Part shown: positions 55,301-62,171 of the stretch, piece after piece
Layout: each line of letters opens with the position of its first letter
Numbering within the stretch: the stretch's first letter is position 1
Origin: Lunatimonas sp.
GTDB lineage: Bacteria; Bacteroidota; Bacteroidia; Cytophagales; Cyclobacteriaceae
DNA: 64,000 bases
Direction: 5' to 3'
NCBI RefSeq assembly: GCF_020832325.1
Contig: NZ_JAFIEU010000019.1
Coordinates: 1-64,000, forward strand
Position numbers and translations under genes: made by a program
Notes under the pieces: model-generated
Databases searched by the model: none
Told to the model about the DNA's origin: nothing
What the model saw: only the letters and a program-made list of their open reading frames with translations

Positions 55301-55482
55301 ACTTGCCTGCACCTATTGCGAACAAGTTGTTTATGAGCCGAGCCAGGATTTATGCGACTGCGCAAAACCCCTTGTTTTGGGCAAATTTCGATACCTGGGA
55401 TCCAGAAATTGCGGGCGAGCTCAATGCAGGAGTTGTGCCTTCGGCTAGGCAGTTCCTAATGGGTATTAACATTTCATTTTAA
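52390..55482 (+). CDS. SusC/RagA-type TonB-dependent outer membrane transporter
   Basis: A 1030-residue receptor: signal peptide to about residue 35, a carboxypeptidase-regulatory-like domain (about 53-130, [20 protein letters not shown]), a TonB-box region and plug ([59 protein letters not shown] split over about 150-255) and a long 22-strand barrel ending in FLMGINISF. It imports oligosaccharides with the SusD lipoprotein as lid. It is followed 12 bases later by susD. The glycan is not known, but a sulfatase is encoded next. Confidence 0.95.
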   Translation: [1030 protein letters not shown]

Positions 55483-55494
55483 CATTAGAAATCA

Positions 55495-57198
55495 ATGAAG
55501 AAATATATAAGTACCATAGCACTAGCAGCAGTCGCTATATTGGGTAGCTCCTGCGAGGAGTACCTAAGCGAACAGTTGGTAACTGGCGTTTCCGCAGGGT
55601 CGTTTTATACCACTGCGGCTGGATTCGAGTCAGCGGTTAATGCAACCTATTCAGAGACCAAGTTCTTCTACGGACCGGAGCGGGGATTTTCGATGACGGT
55701 ATTCGGTACCGATGTTCACACCAATGGGGCCGACGGTAGCCACAAGATGCTCAACTTGTACGACGGCGGATTGAATCCGGCCCAGGCATTTGTTCGAGAT
55801 ACTTGGAGGGATTTTTACCGAGGTATCAATCAGGCCAATGCGACGATCAATCGTTCCCAGGATATCCCGGGTCTGTCAGAGCAGCACAAGAATTTGCGCT
55901 TGGCAGAAGTTAGATTTCTTCGGGCGCTCTATTACTTCAATCTCGTACGGTTCTACGGTGATGTACACCTTTCGCTTGAGGAAACTCAAGGGGTAGAAAT
56001 TACCGCCAATCGCACGCCCGCCGGTCAGATTTATTCGGAAGCAATCATCCCCGATCTCCAATTTGCGATAGCCAACCTACCCAATTCCCAATCAGATTAC
56101 GGTAGGGCAACAAAGCCCGCTGCGGAATTTCTGCTGGCAAAAGTATACATGACCAGAGCGTATCAGAGCTATGGTCAGGGAAATGGAGATGCGCAAGAGG
56201 CAGAGCGGCTAATGAGCAATGTAATTAATAATTATAATTTTAGTTTGTTGACTGATGTAGCTGCACTCTGGGATATCAATAACCAACGAAATGCGGAAAT
56301 CATCTGGAGTATTCAAAACAACAAATCACAGGTGGATGAGGGTATAGATGGACAAGGCCATCGGGGACACCTCTACTTCCTGATGGAATACGATGTGTTG
56401 CCTGGCATGGCGAGGGATACAGAGAATGGTAGACCTTGGAAGCGTTTCCGACCTACACCCTTCCACCTTGGGTTATGGAACCGGGCCATCGATTCCCGCT
56501 ATGATAAGACCTATAAGCATGCTTGGATATCGAATAACGAAGGGAATATCCCGCGTTGGACTGCCCAGGATGCCGCAGCAGGTCATATTCCTTCCAACCT
56601 AGTCGGCGAAAGGAAGTTTGCAGTAGGTGATACCGCTGTCTTTATTCCAGGTCCAGGCAAGGATGCAGAGTGGACCGCTGCCAGAAAAGCAAGAACCCGC
56701 TATTTGGTCATCACCGATGATGTGTATGACGAGCGGTGGTACCCATCCCTCAATAAGTGGATAGATCCTACGCGTCCCAATAGACAGCATGAAATGGGGC
56801 AGCGGGACCATCCCCTAATGCGCTTGGCTGACGCTTACTTGATCCGTGCCGAAGCACGTATTATGCTAGGCAACACAACCGGGGCCGCAGAGGATATCAA
56901 TGTGATACGTAGAAGGGCTGCTTGGCCTGGAATGGAATCTCAGATGGAAATCACCCCTGCTCAGGCTACCTTAGACTACCTACTAGATGAGAGAGGCAGA
57001 GAGCTGGATGGCGAAGGTCACAGGTGGTTTGACCTGGCAAGGACCAAAAAGCTAATTGAGAGAGTCCGCCTTCACAATGTAGAAGCTGGGCCCAATATCC
57101 AGGAATTCCATATCTTAAGGCCTATTCCGCTGGAACAGATTGACCGATCAGATGGAGGCTACCCTCAAAACTGCGGTTATCCAGGAGCAAATTGTTAA
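55495..57198 (+). CDS. SusD/RagB-family surface glycan-binding lipoprotein
   Basis: A 567-residue lipoprotein (signal ending LGSSC, Cys20). SusD features include the TPR-like helical body (AEVRFLRALYYFNLVRFYGDV), the ATKPAAEFLLAKVYM block and the C-terminal DERGRELDGEGHRWFDLARTKKL signature, ending in FHILRPIPLEQIDRSDG. It binds the glycan outside the cell and hands it to the SusC partner, encoded 12 bases upstream. A clear terminator follows it. Confidence 0.95.
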   Translation: MKKYISTIALAAVAILGSSCEEYLSEQLVTGVSAGSFYTTAAGFESAVNATYSETKFFYGPERGFSMTVFGTDVHTNGADGSHKMLNLYDGGLNPAQAFVRDTWRDFYRGINQANATINRSQDIPGLSEQHKNLRLAEVRFLRALYYFNLVRFYGDVHLSLEETQGVEITANRTPAGQIYSEAIIPDLQFAIANLPNSQSDYGRATKPAAEFLLAKVYMTRAYQSYGQGNGDAQEAERLMSNVINNYNFSLLTDVAALWDINNQRNAEIIWSIQNNKSQVDEGIDGQGHRGHLYFLMEYDVLPGMARDTENGRPWKRFRPTPFHLGLWNRAIDSRYDKTYKHAWISNNEGNIPRWTAQDAAAGHIPSNLVGERKFAVGDTAVFIPGPGKDAEWTAARKARTRYLVITDDVYDERWYPSLNKWIDPTRPNRQHEMGQRDHPLMRLADAYLIRAEARIMLGNTTGAAEDINVIRRRAAWPGMESQMEITPAQATLDYLLDERGRELDGEGHRWFDLARTKKLIERVRLHNVEAGPNIQEFHILRPIPLEQIDRSDGGYPQNCGYPGANC

Positions 57199-57217
57199 AC
57201 TGATTTATATGCATTCG

Positions 57218-57248
57218 AAACCCCCGGGTCCTTGGCCAGGGGGTTTTT
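57218..57248 (+). terminator. Terminator after susCD
   Basis: AAACCCCC (57218-57225) pairs with GGGGGTTT (57239-57246) and runs into a five-T tract. It lies 19 bases after the SusD stop codon and separates it from the sulfatase gene, which may be reached by readthrough or have its own promoter. Confidence 0.75.
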
Positions 57249-57359
57249 CGTTGTTACCCTGGCATGGTACACAAATCGCTCAATAATATGTACTTTTTGG
57301 ATCTTGATTTTTGTAACTTTAGCGTTCTTGTTATTTTGAACCCCAAAAGCTATTACCCC

Positions 57360-58775
57360 ATGCGCGCTTCTATTTTCTTGACAAATATGCTGATTTTTGC
57401 ACTCTTTGTTGCTTGCTCCAACTCTCACTCCCAAAAGCAACCAGTACGTCAAGGCCCACCCAACGTAGTTATCATATTTGCGGATGATTTAGGTTATGGG
57501 GATCTTTCGAGCTACGGCCACCCAAGTATAAAGACACCCCACTTGGACCGAATGGTGGCTGAGGGGCAAAAATGGACAAATTTTTATTCCGCGGCAAACG
57601 TTTGCACACCCTCTAGGGCCGCTTTGCTGACAGGTCGGTATCCGATACGCAATGGCATGTGCAGCGATGTGCGGCGGGTACTGTTTCCCAATTCAGCGGG
57701 TGGATTGCCCCAGTCGGAAAGCACCATTGCCCGTGTGCTCAAACCGGCCGGATATGCTACCGCGGCTATCGGAAAGTGGCATTTGGGGCATTTGGAGCCC
57801 TTCCTACCCACTTCCCACGGATTTGATTATTATTTTGGTATCCCGTATAGCAACGACATGGATGCCGTAAACGATCTGGATCGACGGGAGAAGTTTTGGA
57901 ATGCCAAAATCGAGTATTTCCAAGTACCCCTCATGCGCAATACCGAAATCATCGAAAGACCGGCAGACCAGACTACTATCACCAAGCGGTATACGGAAGA
58001 GGCCATTGCATTTATGGACTCGCACAAGGAACAGCCGTTTTTTGTCTATTTGGCGCACAACCTGCCCCATGTGCCCCTTTTCGTTTCCGAGGATTTTGTT
58101 GGGATTAGTGACCGGGGTTTATATGGGGATGTGGTGGAGGAAATTGATTGGGGTGTAGGGCAGATCTTAGATTACCTGCGATCCAGCGGACTGGCAGAAA
58201 ATACCCTGGTGGTATTTACCTCAGACAACGGACCTTGGGTCGCCTACGACGATCATGGCGGAAGTGCAGGCTTGTTTTATGGAGCCAAGGGGACCAGTTA
58301 CGAGGGAGGTGTACGGGAACCGGCTATTTTCTGGTGGCCGGAAAAAATCGCTCCGGGAATTGTAACGGGGATGGGCAGCACCTTGGACCTGTTGCCTACG
58401 GTTGCCTCGCTTGCCAATATTGCCTTGCCGGATGACCGGGTTTACGATGGGTACGACTTAAGTGGATCCTTGATTGAAGGATTGCCATCCCCGCGCGAGG
58501 AAATGTATTTTTATCATGGTACCCGGCTTTTTGGAGCCAGAAAGGGTTCCTACAAGGCCCATTATTACCAAAACAATCCCCGTGGCTATCCAGAGCGAAT
58601 GGAGGTTTTGGAGCAGGCTAAACTGTACCAGGTACAGCATGACCCAGGAGAGCAATATGATCTTGCTGCTATGCATCCGGAGGTATTGGAGGAAATAGCC
58701 GAAATGGTCGAACAACATCGGAGCAACATGGTTCCGGCACCTACAAATCTTGAAACACGTATCGATGCCCCTTAA
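57360..58775 (+). CDS. Family S1 sulfatase, lipoprotein
   Basis: A 471-residue sulfatase of the alkaline-phosphatase superfamily. The formylglycine motif is intact: C82-T-P-S-R in VCTPSRAALLTGR. Metal and substrate residues are present in FADDLGYGD, GKWHLGH and FTSDNGPW. The N-terminus has a lipoprotein signal (LFVACSN). ATG at 57360 starts this signal; the frame upstream to 57264 is not protein-like. The Cys-type motif needs a formylglycine-forming enzyme (anSME or FGE), not present here. It removes sulfate esters from the glycan handled by the SusCD pair; arylsulfatase A/GALNS-like in overall layout. Confidence 0.93.
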   Translation: MRASIFLTNMLIFALFVACSNSHSQKQPVRQGPPNVVIIFADDLGYGDLSSYGHPSIKTPHLDRMVAEGQKWTNFYSAANVCTPSRAALLTGRYPIRNGMCSDVRRVLFPNSAGGLPQSESTIARVLKPAGYATAAIGKWHLGHLEPFLPTSHGFDYYFGIPYSNDMDAVNDLDRREKFWNAKIEYFQVPLMRNTEIIERPADQTTITKRYTEEAIAFMDSHKEQPFFVYLAHNLPHVPLFVSEDFVGISDRGLYGDVVEEIDWGVGQILDYLRSSGLAENTLVVFTSDNGPWVAYDDHGGSAGLFYGAKGTSYEGGVREPAIFWWPEKIAPGIVTGMGSTLDLLPTVASLANIALPDDRVYDGYDLSGSLIEGLPSPREEMYFYHGTRLFGARKGSYKAHYYQNNPRGYPERMEVLEQAKLYQVQHDPGEQYDLAAMHPEVLEEIAEMVEQHRSNMVPAPTNLETRIDAP

Positions 58776-58962
58776 CACGGGAACGGTATGGCAAGGTGTT
58801 GGATAGCCAACCTCATACCATCAGATTCCACGTGTTCTGGCATATCTCAGCTGCGTTTTGATACTGGATGAATGCGATCACTTTTAATTATGTCTAGCAA
58901 AAACAGGTAATTTTATTTTGCCACTGAAATGTTTTTTCAGTGAGTTGTTCTTTCTTTGAGTT

Positions 58963-59184
58963 ATGGGAATAAAACGTTTGCTTAGATTGATTGTTCGATT
59001 TCGGAACAAAATCCAATTTCTGTTATTGGCGTTGATCTTAATCATAGGATGGGTATACATGCTCTATGGGATGATCTATGGTACGCTTAACGTGGCCGTA
59101 TGGATTATTTTCTTCAGTCTATCGATTGTACTAAAGTTGTTTGCACTGTTCAGGTTTGGTCACCTGAAGAAGGCAGGTACCTAG
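58963..59184 (+). CDS. Small two-helix membrane protein
   Basis: A 73-residue protein: basic N-terminus (KRLLRLIVRFRNK), transmembrane segments about 17-36 and 42-63, basic C-terminus (FGHLKKAGT). The charge layout, with positive ends flanking two hydrophobic helices, is what a real small inner-membrane protein shows, and ATG follows a GAG-rich leader. No family recognised. Confidence 0.5.
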   Translation: MGIKRLLRLIVRFRNKIQFLLLALILIIGWVYMLYGMIYGTLNVAVWIIFFSLSIVLKLFALFRFGHLKKAGT

Positions 59185-59372
59185 GTAAAAGATTATCTTC
59201 ACGTCTAGGTGGCAATAAAGCAAAGGGTTTTTCACTCCCATTTTATTAAAGGTATACTCCTAGCATTGCGCAGCGATGGCAGGGAGATAGATGAGCGGAT
59301 TCTCCCGAGCAACCCCCAAATTGAGGGCGTTTTTTTGAATGACCTAAAGGACTTCCATTGTCCACCAGCTTT

Positions 59373-60104
59373 TTATTCCCTGCCCCGAATGGCATGTTGG
59401 TTTAGGTATTCATACAGCAGTCCGAGAACCGTGTCGCGGTCCATGTCCAAAAATTCGTGTTCACGGTGATACATATTGAAGCCGATGATCCATTCGTCCA
59501 ACTCGGGTTCGCGAAGCCCGTAGTGGTTCATCAGGACCTGCTTAATGGAATCTGACCTGATAACTTCCAAATAGGCAGCTTGCCTTGCAAGCTTTTCCAA
59601 TGCCCGTTTGTACTGTCTTTTGTTTCTTTCCCTTTTGGTAAAATAGGAAATTGGCCCGTCTATGGTGAAGCCCGGCGTCATCTCTGTAAGAGACCCACTG
59701 TGGCCCGGCATGATCCTTCCTGGCCCCATTGGTTTTCTGTTTGGATCCTTGTCAAGGGAAACACTCGGTATATAAATAGATGGTCTTTCGCCGTAAACAC
59801 TGACGGCAGGCAGCCCCACAGCATCAAAGATCATGGAAACTACTTGGTGGTTTGTTTCTTTAACCACTGTAGTAAGGGTAACATAGCCCTCTTTGCTAAA
59901 TACTACCGAATCTCCTTGTACCACCTCCATACGGAAATGCCCAAGGTGACCACTGGTAAAAGTTGCGGCTGTCCGCATATTCTCCACCTTTACCCCCTGT
60001 AGGTAGGAATGATCCAATGCATCTATGATATTCCCCGTCAGCACTTGGCTCTGAACAGATAAGGCTGTGATGAATAATAAGGAAAAAAGTAGGATGGATT
60101 TCAT
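59373..60104 (-). CDS. Secreted carboxypeptidase-regulatory-like domain protein
   Basis: A 243-residue protein with a signal peptide (MKSILLFSLLFITALSVQSQ). Residues about 20-105 form a carboxypeptidase-regulatory-like beta-sandwich (VLTGNIIDALDHSYLQGVKVENMRT), the domain that also starts TonB receptors. The rest is a helical, charged region (TKRERNKRQYKRALEKLARQ) found in Bacteroidota periplasmic proteins of unknown role. ATG at 60104 was chosen over a TTG two codons earlier. Confidence 0.75.
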   Translation of the reverse strand: MKSILLFSLLFITALSVQSQVLTGNIIDALDHSYLQGVKVENMRTAATFTSGHLGHFRMEVVQGDSVVFSKEGYVTLTTVVKETNHQVVSMIFDAVGLPAVSVYGERPSIYIPSVSLDKDPNRKPMGPGRIMPGHSGSLTEMTPGFTIDGPISYFTKRERNKRQYKRALEKLARQAAYLEVIRSDSIKQVLMNHYGLREPELDEWIIGFNMYHREHEFLDMDRDTVLGLLYEYLNQHAIRGRE

Positions 60105-60316
60105 AAACAAGCGAATGGTTTATAGTGGTAAAGAAAATCCTTTAAAGCGCCTGTGAAATGCCCTCTGACCGGTTTATATACCACCAGACTTTGACTGACT
60201 AAGGTACAGCCAGCCTTTCACCTGCGAAAAATTTTCATGTTAATATATGCTAATAGGGCATCGATCGCAGAGGTAAGTCTAAGTCACTTTATCCAATCCG
60301 TTTTTGGACTAGGTAT

Positions 60317-60361
60317 AAAAAAAGCGTCCAGAAAGACGACCTGGATGTCTTTCTGGACGCT
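60317..60361 (-). terminator. Strong terminator downstream of the purple-acid-phosphatase-like gene
   Basis: A perfect 15-bp stem, AGCGTCCAGAAAGAC (60323-60337) against GTCTTTCTGGACGCT (60347-60361), with a 9-base loop. It gives a T-run on the minus strand (A-tract 60317-60323). It lies 38 bases past the stop of the phosphatase gene. Confidence 0.88.
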
Positions 60362-60398
60362 GCGAATGCCAGGGATTGTCAAAAGACAGTGACCTATC

Positions 60399-61991
60399 CT
60401 AAAACTTTTCGGGTTCGGACCAGTCGCTCCATTCTAGGTGCTGGTCTCGGTACCGTACTCGGAAATACCGTTCCGAACCACCGGTGATACGTAATACCAA
60501 CTCATCCCTGAGATCATCGTCGGCCTGTTGGTTTACGTTGTAGAAGAAGTCTTCCGCCTGTTTCCAGCTTTCGTGGAGCAGCTCCTTGAAATCCGGGGTG
60601 GCAGCAATCTGCCAATGGGAAGCATAATGAACGGCTCCCTGTCGCTTGCTGGCAAAGTCCGAGCCTTTTAAAATGAGCTGCCCGTTCACTCCGTTGCCAA
60701 CCACACCTTTGGTACTTGGTTTGTCCGGATGAATCCCATACCTCCAAACCGTCACTTGATCGCTTAGTTCGTTGTCTTTGAAGGTGTATTCATTTCCCCG
60801 GCTGATGCGTTTGAGTGTGAAGGAAGGGTTTTGCTTTTTTGGGTCTACCTCGATGACGACAAATCCGTATTCCGGTTGGGATACGCTGAACTCTGCATAG
60901 TTGCGTTGTGCATATTCGCCCCAATAGTCAATTCGGCCACTGGTGGAAGCCACATTGACCCACAGGTGCCGGTGGTCCCGAGACTGACCGCGGGAGTAGG
61001 CGTGGGTGTGCCCGAATAAATGGGCCGAGGGTTTTCCAGATTTTTCCGTAAATCCCTCCAATAGTTCGATGACCTGTCGGGTATATTCCAATTCCCCAAC
61101 CAGCCAAAACTCGGTTTTAAAGGGGTGGTGTATCTGGAGAAATACAAAGTCAATCTGGGTATCCTCTGCGGTTTTTTCCAGTACGTCGGCTAGCCAATCG
61201 GTTTGCTCTTTGATTCGATAGGGCGTGTTTGAGTCCAACCCAATGACCCGTACGTTTGCATAATCCGTATACCACCAATGGCCGTCATAGGCTGCATTTC
61301 CATTTTGAGGCAGTCGAAAGTACTTAAAAAAGTAGTCGGAGTTGTCTTCGTGGTTTCCCGTAACCGGATAAACAGGCACATGGCTGAAAATCGGGGCAGT
61401 TGGCCGGAAGAAATGCTGCGGCCATTGTTCGTAGATCTTGCCACGTGCCACCAAGTCTCCTGTTACTAGGACCATTGCCAGGTTGTTATTCAAGGGGTTT
61501 TCAGGACTGGTATTAAAGTATTTCAGGATGCCTTGATGTACGGTTTCTTCCAATTTGTCCGGTAACTGGCCGTCTATCTGCGAGTCACTGAATATCAATA
61601 GCCTGAAAGGGTTTAGGGTGTCTTTTTCGGGATCAGGTGGCGTGACAAATTCGTACACAGGGGAGATGAACCCGCCGGTTTTTACGCGGTAATAGTACCG
61701 AGTGGCGCTTCGCAGGTTCCGCAGCGTCACCTGATGTAGGAAGGAGTTTTCATATGCTACATGGCTGAGGTTTCCCGTTGCATGCAGGTCAAGGTTTTTG
61801 GAAAGTCCGTACTCCACGATGCTTTCCTCTCCGCTGTCTGTTTCCCAAGTAATATACATGCTACTCGGGCTGGCATTTTGTAAAAAGGGTTGAACGATCA
61901 CTTGTTGAGCAAGAGATGAAGCAATTGACAGGAAGATAATTGTAACAGCACTGCTGAGAATTTTTTGGAAACTGGGGAGTCGGTAGGCCAT
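60399..61991 (-). CDS. Purple acid phosphatase-like metallophosphoesterase
   Basis: A 530-residue secreted enzyme (signal ending IASSLAQ). Residues about 33-120 form a fibronectin-like N-domain typical of purple acid phosphatases (VQPFLQNASPSSMYITWET, YYYRVKTGG). The catalytic domain (about 130-400) shows FSDSQIDG, VTGDLV, GNHEDN, IHHPF and FGHTHAYSRG, a full set of metal ligands. A C-terminal region (about 405-530) looks like a second beta-sandwich. ATG at 61991 was preferred to a TTG seven codons upstream. It hydrolyses phosphate esters outside the cytoplasm. Confidence 0.88.
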   Translation of the reverse strand: MAYRLPSFQKILSSAVTIIFLSIASSLAQQVIVQPFLQNASPSSMYITWETDSGEESIVEYGLSKNLDLHATGNLSHVAYENSFLHQVTLRNLRSATRYYYRVKTGGFISPVYEFVTPPDPEKDTLNPFRLLIFSDSQIDGQLPDKLEETVHQGILKYFNTSPENPLNNNLAMVLVTGDLVARGKIYEQWPQHFFRPTAPIFSHVPVYPVTGNHEDNSDYFFKYFRLPQNGNAAYDGHWWYTDYANVRVIGLDSNTPYRIKEQTDWLADVLEKTAEDTQIDFVFLQIHHPFKTEFWLVGELEYTRQVIELLEGFTEKSGKPSAHLFGHTHAYSRGQSRDHRHLWVNVASTSGRIDYWGEYAQRNYAEFSVSQPEYGFVVIEVDPKKQNPSFTLKRISRGNEYTFKDNELSDQVTVWRYGIHPDKPSTKGVVGNGVNGQLILKGSDFASKRQGAVHYASHWQIAATPDFKELLHESWKQAEDFFYNVNQQADDDLRDELVLRITGGSERYFRVRYRDQHLEWSDWSEPEKF

Positions 61992-62171
61992 TGAGGATAA
62001 ATGGGTTATCAAAGGGGTGTTTTTTAAATGATAGTACTTCGTACTGTAGAAAAGCGACTAGTGTTGTCGGGCATGTTTAACCTTTTTCAAGATGCAGGTC
62101 TAAGTTCGTAAATTTTCAATATATTGGTAGTTACAAGGCATTAAATCTTTTTTAAAAACCAGGTTACCCTT

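Noticed and set aside
57264-57359. Longer N-terminus for the sulfatase
   Set aside because: The lipoprotein signal begins at 57360; the preceding codons are not signal-like and lie just after a terminator.
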